DNA of 28,222 nt from Promethearchaeota archaeon (lineage in GTDB: Archaea > Asgardarchaeota > Lokiarchaeia > Sigynarchaeales > SOKP01), in contig JAHLWJ010000016.1 in NCBI GenBank assembly GCA_019057975.1, positions 1-28,222 on the forward strand, read 5' to 3'. Shown here piece by piece: positions 15,406 through 24,181 of the stretch. A program made the position numbers and the translations under genes. Each line of letters starts with the position of its first letter. Position 1 is the stretch's first letter. Under the pieces are notes generated by a model. The model saw nothing but the letters and a program-made list of their open reading frames with translations. It was not told the DNA's origin and searched no databases.

Positions 15406-16212
15406 TTAAATACTCTCCTTTTTCATATAATTATTAAAAATATGGTTAATTATAAAAGAGATTCCTATATAAGTAATTTCGATTCTCTTTTCCTTTTTAT
15501 TCTCAGGATTTTTATATAAGGTTATTGCCGACATATGTTTTAATTTTGCTATATAACCATTAATCGCTCCTCTCGTTATTTGCTCGTCATTTTTTTTCTT
15601 ATTATTAAAAGATTCTTTTAAATCCTCAATTGATTCGAAGGATTTTATGTTTGATAATAAGGAATTAAAAGTATCTTGATTTCTTAAAGCAGTAATGATG
15701 TTCTCATGATTTATAAAGAAAAGTTTTAAAAATTCGAATTGCATTATGGTGGGAGAATTTAGTGAAAGTCTTACTAAATTCATGTTTTGGGTAATGCCTA
15801 CTTCTATATTTTCTTTATATTTGAAATCTCCATGAATTATTTCCGTATTGGTTATTGTACATGCAATATAGAACCAAATTGCCATATATCTTAGTCCTCC
15901 AGAGATATTTACCAGAACTTTTTTATATCCTTGCATTCTTTGCATACAAATTATGTAGGTTAATTCCGCAACAGGTTTAGTCTGTTCGGTAAAGCTAAAT
16001 TCTAAAACTTCAGTAAGGATTATTTGCTCCTGATAATATTGCGTTAATTCTGTGAGTACTCTTGATTTATACTCAAAACCCGATATTTTTTCTTTTTCTT
16101 TGATAAAAATTATTTTTTCACATGATTCCTTATCAATGGATAATTTAAGGCGATTTGGATGGTGCCCGACTAAAACTATAAGACAAGTTTTTTCATGAGA
16201 ACTCATAGTCAT
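15406..16212 (-). CDS. csa3: CARF-winged-helix (Csa3-type) transcription regulator 2
   Basis: A 268-residue paralogue of the regulator at 5707-6480. The CARF part shows CLIVLVGHHPNRLKLS (10-25) and VNISGGLRYMAIW (101-113). Both proteins share the core FYIAC.ITN...IHGDF.Y and the winged-helix pieces RGA/SVNG and RIEITYIGI/TIEISYIGI. It is divergent from cas3, the usual place for a cas-specific regulator, and separated from it by 215 bases holding two TATA boxes and the TCAC-TTT-GTGA palindrome. Csa3 proteins are typical of archaeal I-A and related systems, so one guarding a type I-E operon is notable. Its ligand is unknown; cyclic oligoadenylate from a type III system elsewhere in the genome is a possibility. 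ATG 16212 and ATG 16206 are both usable starts. Confidence 0.82.
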   Translation of the reverse strand: MTMSSHEKTCLIVLVGHHPNRLKLSIDKESCEKIIFIKEKEKISGFEYKSRVLTELTQYYQEQIILTEVLEFSFTEQTKPVAELTYIICMQRMQGYKKVLVNISGGLRYMAIWFYIACTITNTEIIHGDFKYKENIEVGITQNMNLVRLSLNSPTIMQFEFLKLFFINHENIITALRNQDTFNSLLSNIKSFESIEDLKESFNNKKKNDEQITRGAINGYIAKLKHMSAITLYKNPENKKEKRIEITYIGISFIINHIFNNYMKKESI

Positions 16213-16272
16213 TAATTTTCTGAATCCATTCTTTTTCTATTGATTATCTCTGTGAATAATAAGTATTTCTAT

Positions 16273-16282
16273 TATTTATATA
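16273..16282 (-). promoter_or_regulatory. Candidate TATA box of regulator 2
   Basis: The minus strand reads TATATAAATA here, placing a transcript start near 16250 and a leader of about 38 bases before ATG 16212. It is back-to-back with the cas3 promoter. Confidence 0.45.
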
Positions 16283-16323
16283 TTGATGGGTGATCATGAA
16301 TATTAATTTATCAATATGAATAT

Positions 16324-16358
16324 GAAAAAGTATATAAATAACCTTTTCACTTTGTGAT
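16324..16358 (+). promoter_or_regulatory. cas-operon promoter with palindromic operator
   Basis: GAAAAAGTAT joins TATATAAATA (BRE plus TATA, 16331-16340), followed by TTCACTTTGTGAT with the perfect inverted repeat TCAC-TTT-GTGA at 16347-16357. The expected start is near 16358-16362, about 66 bases before cas3 ATG. It matches the nurA promoter block at 6596-6630 at 29 of 35 positions without any gap; the only cluster of differences is the four bases between TATA and palindrome. This is the best direct evidence that the repair operon and the cas operon answer to the same or twin regulators. Confidence 0.78.
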
Positions 16359-16427
16359 TTAGATTAATTAATAAATTTGGAGTAATTTTAAAACTAAAGA
16401 TAAAAATTAAAATATTTATTTTACATA

Positions 16428-19346
16428 ATGGAGTTTCTTCATTTTTCAATACTAGGAAAATACGGGCAATCCACCGGAAGTAATATTTTAATTCATCATT
16501 TATTAGATACTGCTGCGGTTTCTTTGGCATTATGGGAAGGATTAGATTCTAAATTAATTAAAAAACAAATTAAGGAATATACTTGCTCGCTTTTTAACCG
16601 CAATGGAAAAAATATGAATAATGATAACGTAAAAAATTGTTTAGGCTTTTTAAGTTCATTACACGACTTAGGAAAAATCTCTCCTAACTTCCAGAAAAAT
16701 ATCTGGAAATCTGGTGTTTTAAATCAAAAGATGGCAATTTTTAACTTTTATGAACATGTCTTCCAAAAACCCGGGGAGCGAATCGGAACCCGTGAAAAGA
16801 TTCACCATAGTGCTTTATCATATCAGACGATCCAAGAAATTAAAACAGTAAGTTATGACAATTCTTTATTAGATTTTAAGAATCTTAAATTTGATGAGAT
16901 TGGGCTTATAGTATCAGCTCACCATGGAATATTCCATAAAAGTGAAGTTTTTAATAAAATGGAACGAAATCAAGAAGGATATTTAGGAATTGGAGAATGG
17001 TGCGAATTCCGAAAAACACATGTTAATGCTTTATCTCAAATATTTTTTCACAACCATAAAAATTATATGCTAAATGAGAAAAATTCTATTTTATGCGAAA
17101 ATAAGGTTCAAAATGCGATTTGGTTAGCTGGATTTTTATGTATTTCCGATTGGATAGCATCTAATGAAAAATATTTTCCCTATAGTATTAGAACACCTGA
17201 ACAATGGAATGATCTTAATAATTATTGGAATATAGCACAAGAACGAGCCAAAGTTGTAATTAAAAATCTTAATTGGGGCGTTAAAAAGAAACGAATTGGT
17301 AAGGAACTAGCTACATTCATGCATATTTTTAACAGAGAACCAAGAGAACTCCAACAAAAAATTGATGAAATTAATATAAATGATTCAGAGTGTATAATCA
17401 TCGAAGCCCCAACAGGAGAAGGGAAGACAGAAGCTGCGATGTATATGATGGTAAAAAATGATTTAGTAGGTCTCTCAGGTGCATATTTTGCCTTGCCAAC
17501 GCAAGCAACGAGTAATCAAATGTTCACACGTGTAAAAGAATTTCTTTCTAAATACTATATCAACCCAGATGAGGAATTTAATCTAATGCTACTTCACGGT
17601 CATGCAACCTTAGTGGATAAATTCGAAAAAATCGTGGAATTTTCCCCTAAGAACATTCATGATGATGATGGTACGATTGAAGCGACACCACGAGTAAGTC
17701 AATGGTTTACATATAAGAAGAGGGGTTTACTCACTTCTTATGGAGTGGGCACGATAGACCAAGCACTTATGAGCATTCTTCAGACCAAACATTATTTCGT
17801 ACGATTGAATGGTTTAGCGGGAAAAACAATAATACTTGATGAGATCCATGCTTACGATACATATATGTCAGAATTAATCGAAAAAATGCTTACCTGGTTA
17901 GCAGCGCTTGGATCAAGTGTAATATTACTTTCCGCAACGCTTCCCTCATCAAAAAGAGCACAGTTTCTGGCGGCTTATCAGAAAGGTAAGGCTTTCAAAT
18001 ATAATACACTAGATGGAAATATTACACATTTCATTAATCAATCCAGATACCCGCGAATTACTTGGACAAATGGGAAGAAGGTTAAGGAGCTTGAATTCAA
18101 ACCATCAAATGTAGGTAAAAAGATAGTTAATATTTCTTGGATTGTAAGAGACAGTATTGGTCAAATTAACCATAATCCTTACAAAAATAGCGGAATTAAA
18201 GGGAGAATCTATTCAGGATCTCTAAAGGATCTTATTAAGGAAAACTTGCGCAATGGTGGTTGTGGTGCTATTATTTGTAATCGCGTTGATGAGGCTCAAG
18301 GAATTTATGAGAATCTAAAAGATTTAGAAAATAGTGAAGAAGATTATATAATTTTATTATTTCACTCACGGTTCAGAGTACTTGAAAGAAATGAGATTGA
18401 AATGAAAATTACCAATTTTTTTGGCGAAAATCGTAACTCTCGACCAAAGAGAGCCGTTTTAATCGCTACTCAGGTGATTGAACAATCATTAGATATTGAT
18501 TTTGATTTTATGGTTTCAGCTATTGCCCCCGTGGACTTAATTCTCCAAAGAATGGGACGGCTATATAGACATAATGTCAAAAATAGAATAGGATCACTTA
18601 AATCGCCAGAACTCGTGATAATGGTCCCCACTCCAAATACGGAATATAGTTCATTTTTAGTACCTGAATTTAAAATATATAGTCGAATTTACCATCCCCA
18701 TATTCTGTTGCGGTCGTGGCTATATCTAAAGGATGTTTCTTTGTTAAAAATTCCTGAGATGACTGAAGAGGCTGTGGAATTTGTCTACGATATAAACGAT
18801 ATTCCTGAGCAATTCCAATTTAACATAGAATTAGTGAAATACTGGAACCATACATGGGAAAAACTTCAGAAAAAGAAAAATAAAATAAAGAAAATGGCGA
18901 TTAACCAATTAATACGTGATCCCGATGGAGAAGTCCCTTTTTATAAAATCAGCGAATCCCAACTCGAAGAAGATGACCCTTTAGTTCATAGATTTCAAAG
19001 AGCCCAGACACGTTTAATTGGTCCGTCAATGGGAGCAATTCTTTTAAGGAAAGATGAGGAATTTTATTATACACAAAAAATTCATGAATGTAAAAACTCA
19101 TTACAAGATTATTTCCCTAAAGGGTTTAAGAAGTGGTTATTAGAGAGAATGATAAACATAACTAATTACACGGTAATAAAATCACTGCAAGATACAAGAA
19201 TTCCATCAGAGTGGGATAAAGACTCACATTTGAAATTCATTAGACTAATTATTTTAGATGATTCTGATGAAATTAATCTATCTAAAGATTTAAAATTAAA
19301 ATTAAATAATGATTTAGGATTGATTATAAAAAAGAATGGGGTATGA
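16428..19346 (+). CDS. cas3: Cas3 HD nuclease-helicase, type I-E
   Basis: A 972-residue Cas3 with both enzymatic parts intact. HD nuclease: HHLLDTAA (23-30), SLHDLGK with H79-D80, HHSAL near 126-130, SAHHG (164-168). SF2 helicase: Walker A APTGEGKTE (327-335), TQATSNQMF, LLHGHA, GTIDQA, DEIH (471-474), SAT (502-504), and the C-terminal ATQVIEQSLDIDFD and LILQRMGRLYRH motifs. Cas3 is recruited by target-bound Cascade and unwinds and degrades the invader strand (established). It is somewhat longer than the E. coli protein. It is the first gene of the cas operon; cas8e starts 3 bases after its stop. All catalytic positions seem conserved, arguing for an active interference system. Confidence 0.95.
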   Translation: MEFLHFSILGKYGQSTGSNILIHHLLDTAAVSLALWEGLDSKLIKKQIKEYTCSLFNRNGKNMNNDNVKNCLGFLSSLHDLGKISPNFQKNIWKSGVLNQKMAIFNFYEHVFQKPGERIGTREKIHHSALSYQTIQEIKTVSYDNSLLDFKNLKFDEIGLIVSAHHGIFHKSEVFNKMERNQEGYLGIGEWCEFRKTHVNALSQIFFHNHKNYMLNEKNSILCENKVQNAIWLAGFLCISDWIASNEKYFPYSIRTPEQWNDLNNYWNIAQERAKVVIKNLNWGVKKKRIGKELATFMHIFNREPRELQQKIDEININDSECIIIEAPTGEGKTEAAMYMMVKNDLVGLSGAYFALPTQATSNQMFTRVKEFLSKYYINPDEEFNLMLLHGHATLVDKFEKIVEFSPKNIHDDDGTIEATPRVSQWFTYKKRGLLTSYGVGTIDQALMSILQTKHYFVRLNGLAGKTIILDEIHAYDTYMSELIEKMLTWLAALGSSVILLSATLPSSKRAQFLAAYQKGKAFKYNTLDGNITHFINQSRYPRITWTNGKKVKELEFKPSNVGKKIVNISWIVRDSIGQINHNPYKNSGIKGRIYSGSLKDLIKENLRNGGCGAIICNRVDEAQGIYENLKDLENSEEDYIILLFHSRFRVLERNEIEMKITNFFGENRNSRPKRAVLIATQVIEQSLDIDFDFMVSAIAPVDLILQRMGRLYRHNVKNRIGSLKSPELVIMVPTPNTEYSSFLVPEFKIYSRIYHPHILLRSWLYLKDVSLLKIPEMTEEAVEFVYDINDIPEQFQFNIELVKYWNHTWEKLQKKKNKIKKMAINQLIRDPDGEVPFYKISESQLEEDDPLVHRFQRAQTRLIGPSMGAILLRKDEEFYYTQKIHECKNSLQDYFPKGFKKWLLERMINITNYTVIKSLQDTRIPSEWDKDSHLKFIRLIILDDSDEINLSKDLKLKLNNDLGLIIKKNGV

Positions 19347-19349
19347 ATA

Positions 19350-20993
19350 TTGGTTTTTAATTTAATTGATAATCCTTGGATACCATGTAAATTTGTTGAT
19401 GGCGCAAAAACTTTAATTTCTCTTCAAGAGCTTTTCAACAATGCGGGTAAAATTGAAGACTTAGATAGTGATAATCCTCTAGTAAATGGGAGTTTATTTC
19501 GATTATTAATTGCTATTATCCACCGAGCGGTAAATGGGCCAGTAGATATTGCTGCTTGGAAAAATTTATGGGTAAATGCTGAGTTTCCTCCAGAAATCCT
19601 CCTTCTTATTAATTCATACCTTAAAAAATGGCATGATAGATTCTTTGTTTTTCATAAAGAATACCCATTTTATCAGATTCCAGATTTAAATGAAGCAAAA
19701 GCGACAACAATCGCAATATTAGCACCCCAACTTGCTAGTGGAGCTAATGCGACCCTTTTTAATCATTGTGTTGATCAATATCCCATGAAAATTAGTTTTG
19801 ATAAAGCCATCAGATGGGTCGTAGCAATTCAGAATTTTGCGCTAGGAGGTCTTAATACTCCCTACGATTCTATTAGAATCACGAAAACCAATAAATCTGC
19901 AACTGGAGCACCCTTAGCTCAAGCTGCATTGGTCATAATCACGGGGAGGACTCTATATAAAACTCTTCTGCTTAATCTGCATCAATATAACCCATTTAAA
20001 AATATTCCCTATAAGGTATCAGGAGATGACAAACCAATTTGGGAAAGAAATTCTTATACATTACCTGAGGAACGGATGCCCAATGGACTTGTTGATTGGC
20101 TTACTTATCAGCCTCGAGCAATAAAGCTGGTCCACGAAAACGGGGAAAAATATATAACGAAAGCTATCCTAATGGTCGGAGAGAAATTACCAAAAACTGA
20201 GCACCGAAAGAATTTCGAGACGATGATTGGCTTTAAAAAAAATCTAAAAACTAAAGCAAAAGAACCTTTCTCAGCAATTAATTTCACCAGTCAAAAAGCA
20301 GTTTGGCGTGATATTAATGTACTTCTGCAAACCACTGAGGATCGAATCCGCCCAAAGACAATGGACTGGATTTCCGACTTAATATTTTACAAAATTATTA
20401 ACTTAGAGTATTTTCCGCTTCAATTATTCGGAGCGATCTCAAGTCAAGCAAGTTTTTTACAGTTCAAGTACGAATCACTCCCGTTCAATTCACAAAGACT
20501 ACATGATAATAAATTCATGAATAATCTAAATGAGAATTTAAAATATGTCGAAGAGGTAGGAAAGACAATTTGGGCAGTTGTAAGAGTATTTTTTATCATC
20601 AGAATCCCTGATATATATCAAAAATTAAAATCTTTTCTAAAAACTGAAACTTTTGTTCAAATAGCGCAAAGAATAAAAAATTCTAAAACCTTTTCAGATT
20701 TTTGGAATGTAAAACTAAAAAAAAACGATAAAAAGAAGTTAAAGCAAAAGATAGACGATTCATATATAGTTGCAAACTTTTGGAATCAAGCTGAAATTAT
20801 TTTCCAAGAATTTTTATTGCATAATTTAAATGATCCAAATTCACTGGATCTCATTATATGGGAAGAGAAATACAAACAAGCAGGAATAAACATTTTAAGA
20901 TCATATTTTAATTTAAATAATTTGGATGCACAATCGTTAAAAGCTGGAACGATTGCTATAAAAACATATTATATGAGGTTGAAAAATGACTAA
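19350..20993 (+). CDS. cas8e: Cas8e (Cse1/CasA), Cascade large subunit
   Basis: A 547-residue Cse1 recognised by its N-terminus FNLIDNPWIPCKFVDG (family pattern FNLxxxPWIPV), the SLQELF element, and the region RWVVAIQNFALGGLNTPY. Cas8e recognises the PAM and recruits Cas3 at the target. The start is a TTG at 19350, 3 bases after the cas3 stop; the nearby ATG at 19343 is out of frame and runs into a stop within six codons, so TTG is the only sensible start. The 3' end overlaps cas11 by 8 bases. C-terminal helical bundle is present (roughly residues 370-547). Confidence 0.93.
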   Translation: MVFNLIDNPWIPCKFVDGAKTLISLQELFNNAGKIEDLDSDNPLVNGSLFRLLIAIIHRAVNGPVDIAAWKNLWVNAEFPPEILLLINSYLKKWHDRFFVFHKEYPFYQIPDLNEAKATTIAILAPQLASGANATLFNHCVDQYPMKISFDKAIRWVVAIQNFALGGLNTPYDSIRITKTNKSATGAPLAQAALVIITGRTLYKTLLLNLHQYNPFKNIPYKVSGDDKPIWERNSYTLPEERMPNGLVDWLTYQPRAIKLVHENGEKYITKAILMVGEKLPKTEHRKNFETMIGFKKNLKTKAKEPFSAINFTSQKAVWRDINVLLQTTEDRIRPKTMDWISDLIFYKIINLEYFPLQLFGAISSQASFLQFKYESLPFNSQRLHDNKFMNNLNENLKYVEEVGKTIWAVVRVFFIIRIPDIYQKLKSFLKTETFVQIAQRIKNSKTFSDFWNVKLKKNDKKKLKQKIDDSYIVANFWNQAEIIFQEFLLHNLNDPNSLDLIIWEEKYKQAGINILRSYFNLNNLDAQSLKAGTIAIKTYYMRLKND

Positions 20994-21516
20994 AAAAACA
21001 AAATCGCAATGGTCAAAATATATACGATATCTAGAAGCTTATCGTAAAGAAAAAAATCGTGGCGCTTTGGCAATTATACGAAGAAGCCTTGGAATACTAC
21101 CCGAACTTGATGTTCGCACTTTCCCATTTATTTTTCCAGGGATAGAAATAGCAGAACTGAACAAATATCAAGAACAAATAGCTTTCATGATTGCAGCTCT
21201 CTATGCTCTTTACAATTCTGGATCAGCGGACATCCCTCCTAATGAAGAGCCCTACTGGAATTTGGGAGATTCATTCAGAGTTCTTTCTGAAAATGATGAG
21301 AAAGGCTCTAAAAGCATAGAGGGTCGTTTTATTGCTCTATTAAATACACATCAAGATGATCTCATACAGCATTTAAAAAAAAGCGTAAGTTTGCTGAAAT
21401 CAAGAAAGATCCCTATAAATTGGGTTGTATTAGCAGAAGATATACAATATTGGGAATACTCCGAGAGGATAACCCAGAGCCGTTGGGCTCAATCATTCTA
21501 TAGTTCAAAAATTTAA
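20986..21516 (+). CDS. cse2: Cas11e (Cse2/CasB), Cascade small subunit
   Basis: A 176-residue helical protein in the fixed Cse2 position between cas8e and cas7e. Visible family pieces are GALAIIRRSLG near the N-terminus (usual form GxLAxLRRG.G), the PFIFPG segment, IAFMIAALYALY, and the C-terminal SLLKSRKIPINWVVLAEDIQYW, which matches the small-subunit pattern of basic residues contacting the non-target strand. Two copies normally line the belly of Cascade. ATG 20986 overlaps the cas8e stop (ATGACTAA), indicating coupled translation. Confidence 0.9.
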   Translation: MTKKTKSQWSKYIRYLEAYRKEKNRGALAIIRRSLGILPELDVRTFPFIFPGIEIAELNKYQEQIAFMIAALYALYNSGSADIPPNEEPYWNLGDSFRVLSENDEKGSKSIEGRFIALLNTHQDDLIQHLKKSVSLLKSRKIPINWVVLAEDIQYWEYSERITQSRWAQSFYSSKI

Positions 21517-21560
21517 TAAGAGATTAATAAAAAAAATTAAAAAAAAGAGGTATAAAAACT

Positions 21561-22664
21561 ATGTTTGTAGAAATACATATTATTCAAAATTTTGCTCCAT
21601 CTTGTCTAAATCGAGATGAATCGAATTCACCAAAGGATTGCATCTTCGGAGGTTATCGCAGGGCACGTATCTCAAGTCAATGCATTAAACGAGCAATGCG
21701 GGATCAAATCTTTCCAAAAATTTTGAAAAAAGTGAACCTAGCTTCAAGAACACTTAAAGCTGCCGAGCTCATTGAGAGAGAATTGATTTCGAGAGATAAG
21801 GATGAAGCCGAAGCGAAACTTATCAGTAAGAACATTATTGAGACTCTTGGATTAAAGTTGGATAACAATGCAAAAACCAAGGTTTTATTGTTTTTAGGAC
21901 ATGGAGAAATCTCTGCTCTTGCTGATTTATGTGAGAACTATTGGGATGTTCTCAATGCTGAAGAAATGGATAAAAAAAGCAAAAGTTATAAAGATCTTAC
22001 AAAGAAAGTAAAAAATTCTTTGGATGGAAAAAAGGCGGCAGATTTGGCGTTATTTGGGAGAATGATCGCAGAATTACCGAAGAATAGGGTTGATGCCGCT
22101 TCACAAGTAGCTCATGCAATATCTACTAATCGTCTCAAAATAGATTTTGATTTCTTTACCGCTTTAGATGAAGAATTATCTAAGGATGAACAAGGAGCTG
22201 CAATGATGGACACAATTGAATTCAATTCAGCTTGTTATTATCGATACTCAAATGTCGATGTGAAGCAACTAATGTCCAATCTACAAGATGATAATGACCT
22301 TACAAGGGAAACTCTAAAATGTTTCATCGAAGCAACCATAAAAGCTGTACCCACGGGTAAACAGACCTCGATGGCTGCCCAAAACCCTCCGTCCTTTGTT
22401 ATGACCGTGGTAAGAGAGGATAATTTATGGTCATTAGCAAATGCATTCGCAACACCTATAAAAAACGAGCAAGGAAATCTTATTGGTGATTCAATTACAG
22501 CTTTGGTTAAGTATTGGAATCAGCTTAAAAAGATGTATGGAGATTCAGAAATAAAAAAAGCTTCATTAATATCCCATGATGGAGACTTGGGCGAATTAAA
22601 ATCCATTCAAGTTGATTCACTGGAAAATCTCATCAACTCTACTATCTCAGCAGTTAAATTCTAG
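21561..22664 (+). CDS. cas7e: Cas7e (Cse4/CasC), Cascade backbone
   Basis: A 367-residue Cas7e whose N-terminus (FVEIHIIQNFAPSCLNRDE, then FGGYRRARISSQCIKRA) is nearly diagnostic of the family. Also visible are GRMIAELPKNRVDAASQVAHAIST and VPTGKQTSMAAQNPPSFVMTV, the latter typical of the thumb/palm RNA-binding surface. Six copies polymerise along the crRNA spacer. The ribosome binding site GAGGT (21547-21551) is well placed before ATG 21561, and the 44-base gap from cse2 is the largest among the Cascade genes, consistent with independent high-level translation of this multi-copy subunit. Confidence 0.95.
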   Translation: MFVEIHIIQNFAPSCLNRDESNSPKDCIFGGYRRARISSQCIKRAMRDQIFPKILKKVNLASRTLKAAELIERELISRDKDEAEAKLISKNIIETLGLKLDNNAKTKVLLFLGHGEISALADLCENYWDVLNAEEMDKKSKSYKDLTKKVKNSLDGKKAADLALFGRMIAELPKNRVDAASQVAHAISTNRLKIDFDFFTALDEELSKDEQGAAMMDTIEFNSACYYRYSNVDVKQLMSNLQDDNDLTRETLKCFIEATIKAVPTGKQTSMAAQNPPSFVMTVVREDNLWSLANAFATPIKNEQGNLIGDSITALVKYWNQLKKMYGDSEIKKASLISHDGDLGELKSIQVDSLENLINSTISAVKF

Positions 22665-22675
22665 GAGGTTTTCAA

Positions 22676-23338
22676 TTGCACACTCTATTATTACAATTAT
22701 ACGGACCGATGCAGTCTTGGGGTTCAGAAAGTAAGTTTATTTTAAGAACTACGAATCGAGACCCTACGAAGAGTGGTGTTATTGGATTATGCTCATCAGC
22801 ATTAGGATGGAAAAGAGACGCAGACATATCTCCCTTACTATCTCTCCGAATGGGGGCAAGAGTAATTAATCCGGGGGTACTGATGAAAGATTATCAAACT
22901 GCAGAAGATGTAATATTCGCTAAGGGTTCAGGGAAAAAGACCGTCGTCTCTACTAGATATTTCCTTTCAGATGCTAATTTTCTCATAGGACTAGAAGGGG
23001 AGGACTATGTGTTCCTTGAAAAATTACATAACGCATTACATCATCCAAAACAGTGTATCTTTTTAGGTAGAAAAAGTTATGTACCCTCAAAACCAATCTA
23101 TATCCCTGATGGGTTGAGAAAGAATGAAGATTTAGAGAGTGCATTAATCAATTATCCAATTCAGAGTTTAAACAAAGAAAAAGAAAAAGGAACAATAGAA
23201 TTAATTATAGAAGTACCTATAAGTGAAGCCCATGAGATACGACTTGATCAGCCTTCTAATGATAGTTTCATGACAAGAAAATTCTATAAACGAGGAATTG
23301 TAAAAAAGACAATTCAAGTTAAAATGGTGAAGAAATAA
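22676..23338 (+). CDS. cas5e: Cas5e (CasD), crRNA 5'-handle subunit
   Basis: A 220-residue Cas5e beginning HTLLLQLYGPMQSWGSESKF, followed by RDPTKSGVIGLCSSALGW; these are the standard N-terminal signatures (L.GPMQSWG and P.KSGV.G). GRKSYVPSKPIY in the middle also matches. The start codon is TTG at 22676, fixed by a strong AGGAGGT at 22663-22669. It caps the Cascade backbone and holds the 8-nt 5' handle. Its stop is one base before cas6e. Confidence 0.93.
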   Translation: MHTLLLQLYGPMQSWGSESKFILRTTNRDPTKSGVIGLCSSALGWKRDADISPLLSLRMGARVINPGVLMKDYQTAEDVIFAKGSGKKTVVSTRYFLSDANFLIGLEGEDYVFLEKLHNALHHPKQCIFLGRKSYVPSKPIYIPDGLRKNEDLESALINYPIQSLNKEKEKGTIELIIEVPISEAHEIRLDQPSNDSFMTRKFYKRGIVKKTIQVKMVKK

Positions 23339-23339
23339 A

Positions 23340-24077
23340 ATGTACTTGAGTAAAGCTTATTTAAACACACAGAATTCTCAAGTTATTCACAATCTTGGAG
23401 ATGTTTATGAGTTACATCGCACTTTAAGCACATTATTTCCAAATACAACAAATAAGAAATCATTCAGAAAAAAATTCCAGATTCTCTATAGAATTGAAGA
23501 ATTACAAGATAATAGACCTCCATATCTCCTCATTCAATCGAAGACTATTCCAGAATGGTCAAAACTCCTTGATAAATATCCTAATTATTTTAAAAGTACT
23601 CCAAAATCGAAGGAGTTGAAAGTTCTCCTCAACTTATTACGAGAAGGACAAACTTGTATTTTTAGACTAAAAGCAAACCCAGTAAAACGCCCCCCTCCAA
23701 AAAGATTTGGAAAAGGTAGATACCAAGGTAAAACAAATCGAATCCCTCTCCAAAAAGAGGAAGAATTGATAAAATGGCTCGAAAGGAAGAGTATCACGGC
23801 CGGATTTAAATTGAAAAAATTTCAAACTTCGAATGAGACTAGTGTATATGAGGTTCAAATTAGAAATTTTCCAAAAGCGAGAATAACAACACCGTATCGT
23901 TATCAGAAAATAACGGGAAGTAAAAAACAGGATATTTTATCCTTTCATAGTGTATTATTTGACGGTCATTTACAGATAATAGACATTAAGGAATTTAAGG
24001 ATACCATAATTAATGGAATTGGCCCAGGTAAAGCATTTGGATTTGGTCTGCTTTCTGTATATCCATTAAAAAAATGA
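23340..24077 (+). CDS. cas6e: Cas6e (CasE), pre-crRNA endoribonuclease
   Basis: A 245-residue Cas6e. It opens YLSKAYLNTQNSQV, with the catalytic-region pattern VYELHRTLSTLFP (H26 corresponds to the general His of the E. coli enzyme; Y23 nearby). The glycine-rich C-terminal loop GIGPGKAFGFGLLSV is typical of the RAMP fold. It cleaves the repeat hairpin and remains bound to the 3' hairpin in Cascade. A basic Arg/Lys-Pro stretch (NPVKRPPPKRFGKGRYQGK) near residues 117-135 probably contacts the repeat stem. ATG follows the cas5e stop immediately; its own TGA overlaps the ATG of the next short frame (ATGA). Confidence 0.92.
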   Translation: MYLSKAYLNTQNSQVIHNLGDVYELHRTLSTLFPNTTNKKSFRKKFQILYRIEELQDNRPPYLLIQSKTIPEWSKLLDKYPNYFKSTPKSKELKVLLNLLREGQTCIFRLKANPVKRPPPKRFGKGRYQGKTNRIPLQKEEELIKWLERKSITAGFKLKKFQTSNETSVYEVQIRNFPKARITTPYRYQKITGSKKQDILSFHSVLFDGHLQIIDIKEFKDTIINGIGPGKAFGFGLLSVYPLKK

Positions 24078-24181
24078 TTTATTATAATTTTCTTCCATTA
24101 AAATGTTATCTGGAGGGAAATCAAAAGTTTAAAAGTTTGTCGGATTTAGACCGATCATTGTATAAAAGAAAAGGTGATTAA
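24074..24181 (+). CDS. 35-residue frame interlocked between cas6e and cas1
   Basis: The ATG at 24074 overlaps the cas6e stop (ATGA) and the TAA at 24179-24181 lies past the cas1 GTG at 24174, so the frame fills the whole gap and overlaps both neighbours. The product begins MIYYNFLPLKCYLEGNQ and ends SDLDRSLYKRKGD, polar with a basic tail; I know no such Cas protein. It may be a true microprotein, or a device that carries ribosomes from cas6e to cas1, because cas1's GTG sits inside its only GGTGA-like sequence and has no clean ribosome binding site of its own. The chance of an open 36-codon frame with both overlaps in such AT-rich DNA is modest but not negligible. Confidence 0.4.
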   Translation: MIYYNFLPLKCYLEGNQKFKSLSDLDRSLYKRKGD

